The position numbers and the translations under genes were made by a program. Below, piece by piece: positions 19,638 through 30,994 of a stretch of DNA of 64,000 nt. The notes below the pieces were generated by a model. It did not search any database. It had not been told where the DNA came from and saw only the letters and a program-made list of their open reading frames with translations. Origin of the DNA: Clostridium brassicae (GTDB lineage Bacteria > Bacillota > Clostridia > Clostridiales > Clostridiaceae); assembly GCF_026738875.1 (NCBI RefSeq), contig NZ_JAPQFJ010000002.1:1-64000 (forward strand), given 5' to 3'. Position 1 is the stretch's first letter; every line of letters starts with the position of its first letter.

Positions 19638-20159
19638 ATGGCAGAGAAAGCAAGATGGTATGTTGTGCATACCTATTCTGGATATGAAAATAAAGTAAAA
19701 GTTAATTTAGAAAAAACAATTGATAATAGAGGATTACATGATTTAATTCATGATATACAAGTTCCAATGGAAGAAGTCGTTGAAGTTAAAGACGGCAAGA
19801 AAAAGATAACTCAAAAGAAAGTGTTTCCTGGATATGTGCTTGTTAATATGATAATGACAGATGAGTCTTGGTACATAGTAAGAAATACAAGAGGGGTTAC
19901 AGGATTTGTAGGACCTGGATCTAAGCCAGTTCCACTTACTGAGGATGAAGTGTTAGCTATGGGAATAGCTCAAAAAGTTGTTGACATGGATATTGAAGTA
20001 GGTGAAAGTGTTAAGGTTATGTCAGGTCCGTTGGAAAATTTCGTTGCATTAATTCAAGAAATTAATGTTGAAAAACATAAGATCAAAGGTTTAGTTAATA
20101 TGTTTGGCAGGGAAACTCCTGTTGAACTTGATTTTAATCAAATAGAAAAATTAGATTAA
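19638..20159 (+). CDS. nusG: Transcription antitermination factor NusG
   Basis: A 173-residue protein with an N-terminal NGN domain (A-R-W-Y-V-V-H-T-Y-S-G-Y-E near residues 5-17) that binds RNA polymerase and a C-terminal KOW domain (about 125-165; G-P-L-E-N-F). Its place between secE and rplK is conserved across bacteria. The RNA just after the stop carries a small hairpin and then an L1-type motif. Confidence 0.96.
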   Translation: MAEKARWYVVHTYSGYENKVKVNLEKTIDNRGLHDLIHDIQVPMEEVVEVKDGKKKITQKKVFPGYVLVNMIMTDESWYIVRNTRGVTGFVGPGSKPVPLTEDEVLAMGIAQKVVDMDIEVGESVKVMSGPLENFVALIQEINVEKHKIKGLVNMFGRETPVELDFNQIEKLD

Positions 20160-20164
20160 CCTAC

Positions 20165-20214
20165 TATAAGACAAAGTCTTATAAAGTGGGAGAGTTTAAA
20201 ACTCGCATTACCAC
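20165..20214 (+). promoter_or_regulatory. L1-type mRNA motif before rplK
   Basis: A hairpin TATAAGAC-AAA-GTCTTATA (20165-20183) is followed by a GTGGGAG...CGCATTACCAC structure at 20186-20214, in which GTGG pairs with CCAC and GAGTTT/AAACTC forms an inner stem. This resembles the L1-binding site known from rplK-rplA leaders, where free L1 represses translation. The assignment is by resemblance. Confidence 0.65.
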
Positions 20215-20233
20215 GTATGAGGAGGTGTAAACT

Positions 20234-20659
20234 ATGGCAAAAAAAGTAATGGGAATGATAAAACTTCAACTTCCTGCAGGAAAGGCAACTCCAGCTCCAC
20301 CAGTTGGTCCAGCATTAGGTCAACACGGAGTTAACATTATGGCGTTCTGTAAAGAATATAATGCTAAAACTGCAAACCAAGCTGGAATGACAATTCCAGT
20401 TATAATTTCAGTATACCAAGACAGATCTTTCAGCTTTATATTAAAAACTCCTCCAGCAGCAGTTTTAATTAAAAAAGCAGTTGGATTAGACAGTGGTTCA
20501 GGAGAACCGAACAGAAAGAAAGTTGGTAAGTTAACTCAAGCTCAATTAAAAGAAATAGCTGAAACAAAGATGCCTGATTTAAATGCAGGATCAATAGAAA
20601 CAGCGATGAGCATGATAGCTGGTACAGCTAGAAGCATGGGCGTAACAGTAGAAGAATAG
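20234..20659 (+). CDS. rplK: 50S ribosomal protein L11
   Basis: A 141-residue protein of the GTPase-associated centre, of normal length. The proline-rich [14 protein letters not shown] (about residues 23-36) is the family hallmark. The start follows a GAGGAGGTG site. It is co-transcribed with rplA, and the L1-type motif in front suggests control by free L1. Confidence 0.97.
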   Translation: MAKKVMGMIKLQLPAGKATPAPPVGPALGQHGVNIMAFCKEYNAKTANQAGMTIPVIISVYQDRSFSFILKTPPAAVLIKKAVGLDSGSGEPNRKKVGKLTQAQLKEIAETKMPDLNAGSIETAMSMIAGTARSMGVTVEE

Positions 20660-20675
20660 TAGTTTTATTAAATTA

Positions 20676-20702
20676 GTGGGAGGTAAAAACCGCTAAAACC
20701 AC
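20676..20702 (+). promoter_or_regulatory. Second L1-type mRNA motif, before rplA
   Basis: GTGGGAGGT...ACCGCTAAAACCAC at 20676-20702: GTGG pairs with CCAC and GGT with ACC. It has the same GTGGGAG head and C-G-C...CCAC tail as the motif before rplK, and it ends right at the AAGGAGG of rplA. Confidence 0.6.
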
Positions 20703-20716
20703 AAGGAGGAATGAAA

Positions 20717-21415
20717 ATGGCAAAAAGAGGTAAAGGCTATCAAGAAAGCTTGAAGCTTATAGATAAAGATGCTTTATATACACCTTCAGAAGCTATGGAC
20801 CTTGTTTTAAAAACTGCAAAAGCTAAATTTGATGAAACTGTAGAACTTTCTGTAAGACTTGGTGTTGATCCAAGACATGCAGACCAACAAGTCAGAGGTA
20901 CAGTAGTACTTCCTAATGGTACAGGTAAAACAGTTAGAGCTTTAGTTTTTGCAAAAGGTGATAAAGCTAAAGAAGCAGAAGCTGCAGGAGCAGATTATGT
21001 TGGAGCAGAAGAATATATAGAAAAAATTCAAAAAGAAAACTGGTTTGAATTTGATGTAGTTGTTGCTACACCAGATATGATGGGATTAGTAGGTAGATTA
21101 GGTAGAGTATTAGGACCTAAAGGATTAATGCCTAACCCTAAATCAGGAACAGTAACATTTGATGTTACTAAGGCTATATCAGAAATTAAAGCTGGTAAGG
21201 TTGAATACAGAGTAGATAAAACTGCAATTGTTCATGTTCCAATAGGAAAAAAATCTTTTGGAAATGAAAAACTTGCTCAAAACTATGTTGCTTTAATGGA
21301 AGCTTTAATTAAGGCTAAACCAGCAGCGGCAAAAGGACAATATCTTAAATCTGTATCTTTATCAAGCACTATGGGACCTGGAGTAAAAATAAATCCAGCA
21401 AAAGTTGTAGAATAA
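20717..21415 (+). CDS. rplA: 50S ribosomal protein L1
   Basis: A 232-residue protein of the L1 stalk. The signature stretch ([15 protein letters not shown] near 128-142) is intact. ATG 20717 is chosen over ATG 20711 because the AAGGAGG site (20702-20708 region) is too close to the latter. L1 both assembles into the 50S subunit and, in known cases, represses its own operon. Confidence 0.96.
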   Translation: MAKRGKGYQESLKLIDKDALYTPSEAMDLVLKTAKAKFDETVELSVRLGVDPRHADQQVRGTVVLPNGTGKTVRALVFAKGDKAKEAEAAGADYVGAEEYIEKIQKENWFEFDVVVATPDMMGLVGRLGRVLGPKGLMPNPKSGTVTFDVTKAISEIKAGKVEYRVDKTAIVHVPIGKKSFGNEKLAQNYVALMEALIKAKPAAAKGQYLKSVSLSSTMGPGVKINPAKVVE

Positions 21416-21417
21416 TA

Positions 21418-21446
21418 TTGACATAGTTGCTGTTATTTGATATAAT
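21418..21446 (+). promoter_or_regulatory. Promoter of the rplJ-rplL operon
   Basis: A perfect consensus promoter: TTGACA (21418-21423), 17-bp spacer, TATAAT (21441-21446). It starts 3 bp after the rplA stop and feeds the L10 leader. Confidence 0.9.
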
Positions 21447-21477
21447 ACACAAGGTTGAAAAATTAATATGATAATAT

Positions 21478-21600
21478 TCCGTAGACAGTAGGTGCTAAGG
21501 CGTAACGGGTAACCAACCTACCGAGGATTTAAAATATTCGGTTTGTTCGGTATAGAGTATTTTAACCTCTTCGTTGTCTGCGGAGAGGTTTTTAATTTTT
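21478..21600 (+). ncRNA. Ribosomal protein L10 leader with attenuator
   Basis: The leader carries the typical block around AGGTGCTAAGGCGTAACGGGTAACC... (about 21490-21525) that mimics the L10(L12)4 binding site of 23S rRNA. It ends in a terminator hairpin AACCTCT (21564-21570) with AGAGGTT (21584-21590) followed by TTTAATTTTT. Binding of L10(L12)4 is expected to favour termination before rplJ. Confidence 0.85.
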
Positions 21601-21618
21601 ATTAAGGAGGTGGCAGCG

Positions 21619-22128
21619 GTGATAAGCAAAAATAGACAATTAAAACAAGCTAAGGTTCAAGAGATAAAAGAAAAAATGGAAAAGGCAGAGGCTGTTGTTC
21701 TTGCTGATTATCAAGGATTAACTGTTGAAGAAGATACTCAACTTAGAAAAAACTTTAGAGAAGCAGGCGTAGAGTATAAAATTTACAAAAATACATTAGT
21801 TGCTTTAGCAGCTAAAGAATTAGGAATCGAAGGTTTAGAACAGTACCTAAAGGGACCAGTTTCTATTGCAATGTCATATGATGACGCTACAGCTCCAGCA
21901 AGAATTCTTAATGATTTTGCTAAAGATCATAAAAAATTAGAGTTGAAAGCTGGATTAGTTCAAGGTACAGTATATGATGAAACTAAAATTAAAGAAGTTG
22001 CATCAATACCACCAAAAGAAGTACTTATTGCAAAATTACTTGGAAGCTTAAAAGCTCCAATGTCAAATTTTGTTTACTTATTAAATGCAATAAAGGAAAA
22101 AAACGAGTCAGCTGAAAGTGCTGAATAA
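21619..22128 (+). CDS. rplJ: 50S ribosomal protein L10
   Basis: A 169-residue protein that forms the base of the L7/L12 stalk. The start is GTG at 21619, 8 nt after AAGGAGG (21604-21610); the frame extends upstream to 21574, but that part is inside the attenuator hairpin. The sequence [12 protein letters not shown] (about residues 24-35) is typical. Controlled by the L10 leader. Confidence 0.96.
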   Translation: MISKNRQLKQAKVQEIKEKMEKAEAVVLADYQGLTVEEDTQLRKNFREAGVEYKIYKNTLVALAAKELGIEGLEQYLKGPVSIAMSYDDATAPARILNDFAKDHKKLELKAGLVQGTVYDETKIKEVASIPPKEVLIAKLLGSLKAPMSNFVYLLNAIKEKNESAESAE

Positions 22129-22181
22129 TAAGTATAATATACTAAAATAATTAGATTAAAAAATATGGAGGTGCGATTATA

Positions 22182-22550
22182 ATGACAAGAGAAGAAATCA
22201 TTCAAGGTATAAAAGAAATGTCAGTATTAGAATTAAACGAATTAGTAAAAGCATGTGAGGAAGAATTTGGAGTAAGTGCTGCTGCACCAGTTGCAGTTGC
22301 AGGTGGGGCAGTTGCAGGCGGAGCTGCTGCAGAAGAAAAAACTGAATTTGATGTAGTTTTAGCTAGTGCAGGTTCACAAAAAATTAAAGTTATCAAAGCT
22401 GTTAGAGAAATAACTGGATTAGGATTAAAAGAAGCTAAAGAAATAGTTGATGGAGCTCCAAAGACAGTTAAAGAAGCAGTAGCTAAAGAAGCTGCAGACG
22501 AAATGAAAGCAAAACTTGAAGAAGTTGGTGCTACTATAGAATTAAAATAA
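22182..22550 (+). CDS. rplL: 50S ribosomal protein L7/L12
   Basis: A 122-residue acidic stalk protein. An N-terminal dimer domain, an Ala/Gly/Val-rich hinge (about 34-52) and the C-terminal domain with [12 protein letters not shown] are all present. It recruits translation GTPases such as the EF-Tu and EF-G in this window. A strong terminator follows. Confidence 0.97.
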   Translation: MTREEIIQGIKEMSVLELNELVKACEEEFGVSAAAPVAVAGGAVAGGAAAEEKTEFDVVLASAGSQKIKVIKAVREITGLGLKEAKEIVDGAPKTVKEAVAKEAADEMKAKLEEVGATIELK

Positions 22551-22563
22551 GAAGTTGACTTTA

Positions 22564-22597
22564 AAAAAAGGCACTTATACAAGAGTGCCTTTTTTAA
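22564..22597 (+). terminator. Terminator after rplL
   Basis: AAGGCACT (22568-22575) pairs with AGTGCCTT (22584-22591), followed by TTTT. Perfect stem, 8-nt loop. Confidence 0.9.
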
Positions 22598-22615
22598 ATG
22601 TATAGAAAAACATTG

Positions 22616-22647
22616 TTGACACTAAAAATCTATTGTGATATTATAAT
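22616..22647 (+). promoter_or_regulatory. Probable rpoB promoter
   Basis: TTGACA (22616-22621) and TATAAT (22642-22647) occur in order, but the spacer is 20 bp, longer than the usual 16-18. GATATT (22637-22642) is an alternative -10 with a short spacer. The leader to rpoB would be about 160 nt. Confidence 0.5.
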
Positions 22648-22812
22648 TTAATGCATAAAGCTAAAAAGTAAGACAACAATTACAATAATTACTATTTTAT
22701 GAATTAAATTATTTTTTTTGGTTAAACTAATAAAATGAGCATGTATATCTAGGTTAAATATTAAATATAGATATATTTTTTGTTATTTCTTATGCGAGGG
22801 GTGAAATTTTTA

Positions 22813-25800
22813 ATGGTACATCCTATTCAAATTGGTAAAAGAACGAGAATGAGCTTCTCAAAAGTAAATGAAATGTGTCCTATGCCAAATTTAATTGAGG
22901 TTCAATTAAATTCTTATGACTGGTTTTGGGAAGAAGGACTAAAAGAGGTATTTGATGACATAAATCCTATACAAGATTATACAGGAAATCTTGTGCTAGA
23001 GTTTATTGACTATACGCTAGACAAGGATGCCATCAAATATTGTGTAGAGGAATGTAAAGAAAGAGATGCTACGTATGCTGCTCCATTAAAGGTTAAAGTA
23101 AGACTATTTAATAAAGAAACTGGAGAAGTTAAAGAGCAAGAGGTGTTTATGGGGGATTTCCCATTAATGACTCAACAAGGAACATTTTTAATTAATGGTG
23201 CGGAAAGGGTAATAGTAAGCCAATTAGTTAGATCACCAGGTGCATACTATGGATATACTGTTGACAAAACAGGTAAGAAATTATTTTCTTCAACAGTAAT
23301 ACCTAATAGAGGTGCGTGGTTAGAGTATGAGACTGACTCTAATGACATTATATACGTAAGAATAGATAAAACTAGAAAACTTCCGATAACTATATTAACA
23401 AGAGCTTTAGGGCTTGGAAGTGATATAGAAATTGTAGACTTTTTTGGTGAAGAAGAAAGATTAAAAGCTACTATAGAAAAAGATAATACAAAAACTAGAG
23501 AAGAAGCATTACTTGAAATTTATAAGAGATTAAGGCCAGGTGAACCACCAACAGTTGATAGTGCAGTTTCACTTATAAACTCTTTGTTTTTTGATGCAAA
23601 AAGATATGATTTATCTAGAGTAGGAAGATATAAGTTTAATAAGAAGCTTGCTATTTCTCTTAGAATAACGAACCAAATTGCAGCTGAAGATGTTGTAAAT
23701 CCAGCTACAGGAGAGATATTAACTCAAAAAGGTGAAGTTATAGATAGAGAAAAAGCATATGAAATTGAACAATGTGGAGTAAATAGTGTAAGAATTCAAG
23801 TAGAAGATAAGATAATTAAAGTTATAGGAAACCATTTTGTTGACATACATAATTTTATAGACTTTGATATATCAGATTTAAGAATAAAGGAAAATGTTCA
23901 TTATCCAACTTTAAAAAACATATTGGATAATTTTACTAATGAAAATGATATTAAAGAAGAAATAAGGAAAAGAATTCATGAATTGATTCCTAAGCACATA
24001 GTTACAGATGACATTAATGCAACTATAAGCTATGAATTAGGATTACCTTATGGAATTGGTAATATTGATGATATAGATCATTTAGGAAATAGACGTTTAA
24101 GATCAGTTGGTGAATTGCTACAGAACCAATTCAGAATTGGATTGTCAAGAATGGAAAGAGTAGTCAAAGAAAGAATGACGATTCAAGACCAAGAAGTTAT
24201 AACACCTCAAGCATTAATAAATATTAGGCCAGTTGCAGCTGCTATTAAAGAATTTTTTGGTAGTTCACAACTTTCACAGTTCATGGATCAGACTAATCCG
24301 TTATCAGAGTTAACTCATAAAAGAAGACTATCAGCGTTAGGACCAGGAGGTCTTTCAAGAGAAAGAGCTGGATTTGAGGTTAGAGACGTTCACCACTCTC
24401 ATTATGGAAGAATGTGTCCTATAGAAACGCCTGAAGGACCTAATATAGGGCTTATAAACTCACTTGCATGTTATGCCAGAGTTAATGAGTATGGCTTTAT
24501 AGAAACACCTTATAGAGTTGTAGACAAAAAAACATGTAAAGTTACTGATGAAATGAAATATTTGACAGCAGATGAAGAGGATCTTTATTTAATTGCTCAA
24601 GTAAAAGAACCATTAGATTCAGAAGGACACTTTGTTGATGATAAGATAACTGTTAGAGATGAAGAAGATGTTATGGTTATTCCAAAAGAGCAAGTAGACT
24701 TAATGGATGTTTCTGCTAGACAAATAGTTTCTGTTGCTACGGCAATGATTCCGTTCCTTGAGAATGATGATGCCAGCCGTGCCCTAATGGGATCAAACAT
24801 GCAACGACAAGCAGTGCCATTAGTGAAGCCAGCTGCGCCCGTAGTAGGTACAGGAATAGAATACAAAGCGGCTGTGGATTCTGGAGTTCTTCCAAAAGCT
24901 GAAAATGACGGAACTATAATCTATGTTAGTGCAGATGAAATAAAAATAAAAAGAGATTCTGACGGTGGTATTGATAAACATAGACTCTTAAAATATAAAA
25001 GATCAAACCAAGGTACATGTATAAATCAAAGACCTATAGTAGATAAAGGTGACAAGGTAAAACGTGGAGACGTATTAGCAGATGGACCATCTACTGATTT
25101 AGGGGAAATTGCCTTAGGTCAAAACATAAGAATTGGATTTATAACTTGGGAAGGTTATAACTACGAAGATGCTATGCTTGTATCAGAACAACTTGTACGT
25201 GATGATATATTCACATCTATTCATATAGAAGAATATGAAGCAGAAGCTAGAGATACAAAATTGGGACCTGAAGAAATAACAAGAGATATACCAAATGTAG
25301 GTGAAGACGCGCTTAAGAACATAGATGAAAGAGGCATTATTAGAATTGGTGCAGAAGTAAGAGCTGGTGACATATTAGTAGGAAAGGTTACGCCTAAAGG
25401 AGAAACTGAGTTAACTGCTGAAGAAAGACTTTTAAGAGCGATTTTCGGAGAAAAGGCAAGAGAAGTTAGAGATACTTCACTTAGAGTTCCACACGGAGAA
25501 GCTGGAATAATTGTTGATGTTAAAGTATTTACAAGAGAAAACGGTGATGAACTTCCTCCAGGAGTTAATGAGTTAGTTAGATGTTATATAGCTCAAAAGA
25601 GAAAAATATCTGTAGGAGACAAAATGGCTGGAAGACATGGTAATAAGGGTGTTATATCTAGAATATTACCTGAAGAAGATATGCCATTTTTACCAGACGG
25701 AAGACCGCTTCAAATATGCTTAAATCCTCTAGGAGTACCTTCTCGTATGAATATAGGTCAGGTACTTGAAGTTCACCTAGGAATGGCCGCAAGTGAAATG

Positions 25801-26541
25801 GGATGGCATATTGCTACGCCAGTATTTGATGGTGCAGAAGAAGACGAAATAGTTGAATTACTAGAAGAAGCTGGATATTCTGCAGATGGAAAAACTACAT
25901 TATATGATGGAAGAACAGGAGAACCTTTTGATAATAGAGTTACTGTAGGATACATGTATATATTAAAGCTTCATCACCTTGTTGATGATAAGATTCATGC
26001 AAGATCTACAGGACCATATTCACTGGTTACACAGCAACCTCTAGGTGGTAAAGCGCAATTTGGTGGTCAAAGATTTGGAGAAATGGAAGTTTGGGCTCTA
26101 GAAGCTTATGGAGCTGCACATACACTTCAAGAAGTTTTGACTGTTAAATCTGATGACGTTGTAGGTAGAGTTAAAACATATGAGGCAATAGTAAAAGGTG
26201 AAAATATTCCTGAATCTGGAGTCCCAGAGTCTTTCAAGGTTCTTATCAAAGAATTACAGGCACTATGCTTAAATGTAAAAGTGTTAAGTGATGCTAACGA
26301 AGAGATTACAATAAAAGAATCTGTTGATGAGGAAATGGAAGAATTAGGAGTAAATATCGAAGGTAATGAAGAAGGAACTGTAACTTCAACAAACAATGAT
26401 GTAGAAGCTAAGGACTATGCAGATGAAGAAAGTGATAAAGAGAATGAAGATGAGGATGCTAAATTAGATTATGATGAGCTGCCATCATTAGATGAATTGG
26501 GAGATGAATTCGAACTAGAAGATTTTAATGATGAACATTAA
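22813..26541 (+). CDS. rpoB: RNA polymerase beta subunit
   Basis: A 1242-residue subunit. The rifampicin-binding region ([21 protein letters not shown], about 485-505) is wild-type in look. The C-terminal catalytic part has [12 protein letters not shown]. After the conserved end comes a ~50-residue very acidic tail (D/E runs up to residue 1242). ATG 22813 is chosen because GAGGGGTG lies 11 nt upstream; the open frame begins at 22780 without a better site. rpoC follows directly. Confidence 0.97.
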   Translation: MVHPIQIGKRTRMSFSKVNEMCPMPNLIEVQLNSYDWFWEEGLKEVFDDINPIQDYTGNLVLEFIDYTLDKDAIKYCVEECKERDATYAAPLKVKVRLFNKETGEVKEQEVFMGDFPLMTQQGTFLINGAERVIVSQLVRSPGAYYGYTVDKTGKKLFSSTVIPNRGAWLEYETDSNDIIYVRIDKTRKLPITILTRALGLGSDIEIVDFFGEEERLKATIEKDNTKTREEALLEIYKRLRPGEPPTVDSAVSLINSLFFDAKRYDLSRVGRYKFNKKLAISLRITNQIAAEDVVNPATGEILTQKGEVIDREKAYEIEQCGVNSVRIQVEDKIIKVIGNHFVDIHNFIDFDISDLRIKENVHYPTLKNILDNFTNENDIKEEIRKRIHELIPKHIVTDDINATISYELGLPYGIGNIDDIDHLGNRRLRSVGELLQNQFRIGLSRMERVVKERMTIQDQEVITPQALINIRPVAAAIKEFFGSSQLSQFMDQTNPLSELTHKRRLSALGPGGLSRERAGFEVRDVHHSHYGRMCPIETPEGPNIGLINSLACYARVNEYGFIETPYRVVDKKTCKVTDEMKYLTADEEDLYLIAQVKEPLDSEGHFVDDKITVRDEEDVMVIPKEQVDLMDVSARQIVSVATAMIPFLENDDASRALMGSNMQRQAVPLVKPAAPVVGTGIEYKAAVDSGVLPKAENDGTIIYVSADEIKIKRDSDGGIDKHRLLKYKRSNQGTCINQRPIVDKGDKVKRGDVLADGPSTDLGEIALGQNIRIGFITWEGYNYEDAMLVSEQLVRDDIFTSIHIEEYEAEARDTKLGPEEITRDIPNVGEDALKNIDERGIIRIGAEVRAGDILVGKVTPKGETELTAEERLLRAIFGEKAREVRDTSLRVPHGEAGIIVDVKVFTRENGDELPPGVNELVRCYIAQKRKISVGDKMAGRHGNKGVISRILPEEDMPFLPDGRPLQICLNPLGVPSRMNIGQVLEVHLGMAASEMGWHIATPVFDGAEEDEIVELLEEAGYSADGKTTLYDGRTGEPFDNRVTVGYMYILKLHHLVDDKIHARSTGPYSLVTQQPLGGKAQFGGQRFGEMEVWALEAYGAAHTLQEVLTVKSDDVVGRVKTYEAIVKGENIPESGVPESFKVLIKELQALCLNVKVLSDANEEITIKESVDEEMEELGVNIEGNEEGTVTSTNNDVEAKDYADEESDKENEDEDAKLDYDELPSLDELGDEFELEDFNDEH

Positions 26542-26561
26542 TGTGGAGGGAGGATTTACCC

Positions 26562-29500
26562 TTGATAGAGTTAAATAATTTTGAGGCTTTGCAAATAGGG
26601 TTAGCTTCACCAGAAAAAATTAGAGAATGGTCAAGAGGAGAAGTTAAAAAGCCAGAAACAATTAACTACAGAACATTAAAACCAGAGAAGGATGGATTAT
26701 TTTGTGAGAGAATATTTGGACCCATCAAAGACTGGGAATGTCATTGTGGTAAATATAAGAGAGTTAGATATAAAGGAATAGTATGTGATAGGTGTGGAGT
26801 TGAAGTAACAAAAGCTAAGGTTAGACGTGAGAGAATGGGACACATTGAATTGGCAGCACCAGTATCACATATATGGTATTTTAAAGGAATACCATCACGT
26901 ATGGGGCTTATCTTAGATATGTCTCCTAGATCTCTAGAAAAAGTACTATACTTCGCATCATATGTTGTTTTAGATCCTAAAGAAACTCCACTATTAAAGA
27001 AACAACTATTAAGTGAAAAAGAGTATAGGGAAAGTGTAGATAAGTACGGAGAAGATAGCTTTGTAGCAGGAATGGGTGCTGAAGTAGTAAAACAATTACT
27101 AGAAGAAATAGACCTAGAGAATTTATCAATTGAACTTAAAGAAGGTTTAAAAACTAGCACAGGTCAAAAGAAAGTTAGAACAATAAGAAGACTTGAGGTA
27201 GTGGAATCTTTTAGAAAGTCTAAAAACAGACCAGAATGGATGGTTATTGATGTAATTCCAGTAATACCTCCAGATTTAAGACCTATGGTTCAATTAGATG
27301 GAGGAAGATTTGCTACATCAGATTTAAACGACTTATATAGAAGAGTTATAAATAGAAACAATAGATTGAAAAAACTTTTAGATTTGGGAGCACCTGATAT
27401 CATAGTAAGAAATGAAAAAAGAATGCTTCAAGAAGCAGTTGATGCCTTGATTGATAATGGAAGACGTGGAAGACCTGTTACAGGTCCTGGAAACAGACCA
27501 TTAAAATCATTATCAGATATGCTAAAAGGTAAACAAGGAAGATTTAGACAAAACCTTCTAGGAAAACGTGTTGACTATTCAGGTCGTTCGGTTATAGTTG
27601 TAGGTCCAGAACTTAAAATGTATCAATGTGGACTTCCAAAAGAAATGGCTCTTGAATTATTTAAACCATTTGTTATGAAGAAGCTAGTTGAAAGTGGAGC
27701 AGCACATAATATTAAAAGTTCTAAAAAGATGGTAGAGAGAGTAATGCCTCAAGTTTGGGATGTACTTGAAGAAGTTATTTCCGAACATCCAGTACTTTTA
27801 AACCGTGCCCCTACACTCCATAGACTTGGTATTCAAGCCTTCCAACCAATTCTAGTAGAAGGTAGAGCAATAAAGCTTCATCCGTTGGTATGTACTGCTT
27901 ATAATGCTGACTTTGATGGAGACCAAATGGCAGTGCATGTACCTCTTTCAGTTGAAGCACAAGCTGAAGCTAGATTTTTAATGCTTGCGGCTAATAATAT
28001 ATTAAAACCTTCAGATGGTAAGCCAGTATGTGTACCTACTCAAGATATGATTTTAGGGTCATATTATTTAACCTTAGATAAGGATGGCGTTAAAGGAGAA
28101 GGTAAGGTATTCCATAGTCCAGAAGAGCTTCTAATGGCTTATCAATTAGGTGAAGTAGATATTCATGCTAAGGTAAAAGTTAAAGTATCTAAAGTTAAGG
28201 ATGGTAAGGTATCTTTTGGTATAATTGATGCTACACCAGGTAAACTTATTTTCAATGAGTCTATACCACAAGAGTTAGGTTTTATTGATAGAAGCAATCC
28301 GGAAAATGAATTTAAATTAGAAGTGGATTTCCTAGTTAATAAAAAAAGTTTAGAAAAAATAATTAATAAATGCTACAATAAGTATGGTCCGACTACTACA
28401 TCTATTATGCTCGATAGAATAAAGGCAAAAGGATATCATTATTCTACTATAGGAGCTATAACTATATCGGTATCTGATATGACAGTTCCACCAAATAAAG
28501 GGAAATTACTTTCAGATACTGAAGAAAATATAGAAAAGATAGAAAAGATGTATAGAAGAGGATTCATATCTCAAGAAGAGAGATATGAAAGAGTAATTGA
28601 AAAATGGAGTGCAACAACAGAAGATGTAGCCAATGCGTTAATGGATAATCTTGATAAATTTAATCCAATCTTTATGATGGCTGATTCTGGAGCCAGAGGA
28701 TCAAAAGCTCAGATAAAACAGCTAGCTGGTATGAGAGGACTTATGGCTAACCCATCAGGTAAGATTATAGAGCTTCCTATAAAGGCATCTTTTAGAGAAG
28801 GATTAGATGTATTAGAATATTTCTTGTCAACACATGGAGCTAGAAAAGGTAATGCGGATACAGCACTTAAGACAGCAGACTCTGGATATTTAACTAGAAG
28901 ACTTGTAGATGTAAGCCAAGATGTTATAGTTAGAGAAGAAGACTGTGGAACTTTAGAAGGATTTGAAGTTACTGAAATCAAAGAAGGAAATGAAGTAATT
29001 GAAAGTTTAGCTGAAAGACTTACAGGAAGATATGCTGCAGAAGATATAATGAATTCTCAAACAGGAGAAATAGTAGTTCCTAGAGATACTTATATGGATA
29101 TAGATATGGCAGAAAAGGTAGAAGCACTAGGAATTAAGAAAGTGAAAATAAGATCAGTATTTACATGTAAATCAAAACATGGAGTTTGTGCTAAATGCTA
29201 TGGAATGAATATGGCTACAGCGAAGAAGATAAATATAGGAGAAGCTGTGGGAATAGTTGCTGCACAATCAATAGGTGAACCAGGAACTCAGCTTACAATG
29301 AGAACATTCCATACTGGAGGAGTTGCCGGAGCTGATATTACTCAAGGTCTTCCAAGGGTTGAAGAATTGTTTGAAGCGAGAAAACCAAAAGGTCTTGCAA
29401 TAATAAGTGAAGTTTCAGGTGTTGTTAGAGTAGAAGAAACTAAGAAAAAGAGAATAATACATGTGACAACTGATTCAGGAGAAGTTAAATCTTATGATAT

Positions 29501-30092
29501 ACCATTTGGATCAAGGATAAGGGTTTATAATGGTGATAGGCTTGAAGCTGGTGATGAAATCACAGAAGGTTCTATAAATCCACATGATATTTTGGCTATA
29601 AAAGGACCAAAAGAAGTTAAAAACTATCTTTTATCTGAAGTACAAAAAGTATATAGACTACAAGGTGTTGATATTAATGATAAGCACTTGGAAGTAGTAG
29701 TAAGACAAATGACTAGAAAAGTTAAAATAAAAGAATCTGGTGATACAGAACTACTACCAGGAACATTAGTTGATATATTTGATTTTGAGGAAATGAACAA
29801 TGAAGCTATAGAAAGAGGAGGAGAGCCAGCTACAGGTGATATTGCTTTATTAGGAATAACAAAAGCTGCACTTGCTACAGACTCATTCTTATCAGCAGCT
29901 TCATTCCAAGAAACTACAAGAGTACTTACAGATGCAGCAATCAAAGGAAAAGTAGATCCTTTGATTGGATTAAAAGAAAATGTATTGATAGGTAAGTTAA
30001 TTCCTGCTGGAACAGGAATGATGAGATATAGAGCCATAAAATTAAATACAGAACATGCTGATGAAAATTTAATAAATATTAACGAAGCTTAA
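26562..30092 (+). CDS. rpoC: RNA polymerase beta' subunit
   Basis: A 1176-residue subunit. The N-terminal zinc finger (C-H-C-G-K...C-D-R-C-G, about 60-78), the catalytic [12 protein letters not shown] (about 447-458), and the second zinc site [12 protein letters not shown] (about 868-879) are intact. The start is the TTG at 26562, 8 nt after GGAGGGAGG (26545-26553). An ATG at 26541 overlaps the rpoB stop, but it would put the ribosome site inside the gene. Confidence 0.96.
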   Translation: MIELNNFEALQIGLASPEKIREWSRGEVKKPETINYRTLKPEKDGLFCERIFGPIKDWECHCGKYKRVRYKGIVCDRCGVEVTKAKVRRERMGHIELAAPVSHIWYFKGIPSRMGLILDMSPRSLEKVLYFASYVVLDPKETPLLKKQLLSEKEYRESVDKYGEDSFVAGMGAEVVKQLLEEIDLENLSIELKEGLKTSTGQKKVRTIRRLEVVESFRKSKNRPEWMVIDVIPVIPPDLRPMVQLDGGRFATSDLNDLYRRVINRNNRLKKLLDLGAPDIIVRNEKRMLQEAVDALIDNGRRGRPVTGPGNRPLKSLSDMLKGKQGRFRQNLLGKRVDYSGRSVIVVGPELKMYQCGLPKEMALELFKPFVMKKLVESGAAHNIKSSKKMVERVMPQVWDVLEEVISEHPVLLNRAPTLHRLGIQAFQPILVEGRAIKLHPLVCTAYNADFDGDQMAVHVPLSVEAQAEARFLMLAANNILKPSDGKPVCVPTQDMILGSYYLTLDKDGVKGEGKVFHSPEELLMAYQLGEVDIHAKVKVKVSKVKDGKVSFGIIDATPGKLIFNESIPQELGFIDRSNPENEFKLEVDFLVNKKSLEKIINKCYNKYGPTTTSIMLDRIKAKGYHYSTIGAITISVSDMTVPPNKGKLLSDTEENIEKIEKMYRRGFISQEERYERVIEKWSATTEDVANALMDNLDKFNPIFMMADSGARGSKAQIKQLAGMRGLMANPSGKIIELPIKASFREGLDVLEYFLSTHGARKGNADTALKTADSGYLTRRLVDVSQDVIVREEDCGTLEGFEVTEIKEGNEVIESLAERLTGRYAAEDIMNSQTGEIVVPRDTYMDIDMAEKVEALGIKKVKIRSVFTCKSKHGVCAKCYGMNMATAKKINIGEAVGIVAAQSIGEPGTQLTMRTFHTGGVAGADITQGLPRVEELFEARKPKGLAIISEVSGVVRVEETKKKRIIHVTTDSGEVKSYDIPFGSRIRVYNGDRLEAGDEITEGSINPHDILAIKGPKEVKNYLLSEVQKVYRLQGVDINDKHLEVVVRQMTRKVKIKESGDTELLPGTLVDIFDFEEMNNEAIERGGEPATGDIALLGITKAALATDSFLSAASFQETTRVLTDAAIKGKVDPLIGLKENVLIGKLIPAGTGMMRYRAIKLNTEHADENLININEA

Positions 30093-30103
30093 TATTGATT
30101 TTA

Positions 30104-30132
30104 TTGACATGGGCAAAGTAAAATGTTAAAAT
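30104..30132 (+). promoter_or_regulatory. Promoter of the L7Ae-rpsL-rpsG-fusA unit
   Basis: TTGACA (30104-30109), 17-bp spacer, TAAAAT (30127-30132), just after the rpoC stop. A 36-nt perfect palindrome follows in the leader. Confidence 0.75.
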
Positions 30133-30155
30133 ACATTTTGTGTATATATGATGAC

Positions 30156-30191
30156 ATCTTAGAGATAAGGATATATCCTTATCTCTAAGAT
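30156..30191 (+). repeat. Perfect 36-nt palindrome in the L7Ae-rpsL leader
   Basis: The two 18-nt halves are exact reverse complements (30156-30173 and 30174-30191) with no spacer. No T-run follows, so it is unlikely to be a simple terminator. It ends 9 nt before the AAGGGGGG ribosome site of the next gene. Confidence 0.8.
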
Positions 30192-30214
30192 AATGTTGTT
30201 AAGGGGGGCTCTAG

Positions 30215-30457
30215 GTGGTTAATCGAGTTGAAGGCCATATAGTTATTGGTATAAAGCAAACTTTGAAACATCTGAAAAACGGTGAAGGCCAGTTACTTTA
30301 TGTTGCAAGAGATGCAGATGGTGATTTACTACAGCCGGTGATAAAGTTAGCCAAAGAAAGTTCTCTTGACATTATATATGTAGACAGCATGAAAGAACTG
30401 GGAAATCTATGTGGAATAGACGTAGGATCAGCAGTTTCGCTAGTGCTTAAACAATAA
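30215..30457 (+). CDS. L7Ae-like K-turn RNA-binding protein
   Basis: An 80-residue protein of the L7Ae/L30e/S12e/Gadd45 fold, related to Bacillus YbxF and YlxQ. It shows I-G-I-K-Q-T-L-K-H-L-K-N-G and the D-A-D...P-V-I-K-L-A core typical of this fold. Such proteins bind K-turns in RNA. It starts at GTG 30215 after AAGGGGGG and precedes rpsL, the conserved place of ybxF. Its RNA target is not known from this sequence. Confidence 0.88.
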   Translation: MVNRVEGHIVIGIKQTLKHLKNGEGQLLYVARDADGDLLQPVIKLAKESSLDIIYVDSMKELGNLCGIDVGSAVSLVLKQ

Positions 30458-30508
30458 ATGTTAATAACAAAAATTTATATAGCTTTATTAAATTAAGGAG
30501 GTGTAAGG

Positions 30509-30886
30509 ATGCCAACAATTAACCAATTAGTAAGAAAAGGAAGAAAAGCAGTTGAAACTAAGTCAACAGCACCAGCTCTAAAACAATGCCCACAAAAAAG
30601 AGGGGTTTGCACAGTTGTAAAAACTACTACTCCTAAAAAGCCTAACTCAGCTTTAAGAAAAGTTGCCAGAGTTAGACTTACAAATGGATTTGAAGTAAGT
30701 GCTTATATCCCAGGTATAGGACACAATCTACAAGAACATAGCGTTGTTTTAATAAGAGGTGGAAGAGTTAAGGACCTTCCTGGTGTTAGATATCACATTG
30801 TTAGAGGCGCATTAGACGCTGCTGGTGTGGCTAACAGAATGCAGGCAAGATCAAAGTATGGTGCAAAGAGACCAAAACAAAAATAG
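30509..30886 (+). CDS. rpsL: 30S ribosomal protein S12
   Basis: A 125-residue decoding-centre protein. [11 protein letters not shown] (about 40-50; Lys43 region) and the [10 protein letters not shown] loop are intact, which is the streptomycin-sensitive form. The start follows AAGGAGGTG. A 150-nt structured gap separates it from rpsG. Confidence 0.97.
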   Translation: MPTINQLVRKGRKAVETKSTAPALKQCPQKRGVCTVVKTTTPKKPNSALRKVARVRLTNGFEVSAYIPGIGHNLQEHSVVLIRGGRVKDLPGVRYHIVRGALDAAGVANRMQARSKYGAKRPKQK

Positions 30887-30913
30887 TTTAAACAAAAAAT
30901 TTGTTTGAAAAAT

Positions 30914-30994
30914 AGTGCTTAGATTCGGCATTTATATAGATTATATAATATTTTATATTTTGCAGAAGAAGAGCACTTTGCGGTAGTAATACCG
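30914..30994 (+). promoter_or_regulatory. Structured rpsL-rpsG spacer, candidate S7 control site
   Basis: AGTGCT (30914-30919) can pair with AGCACT (30972-30977). Next to it, CGGTA-GTAA-TACCG (30981-30994) forms a hairpin with a GNRA-type loop. In E. coli the S12-S7 spacer is the binding site for repressor S7. A similar role here is inference. Confidence 0.4.
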
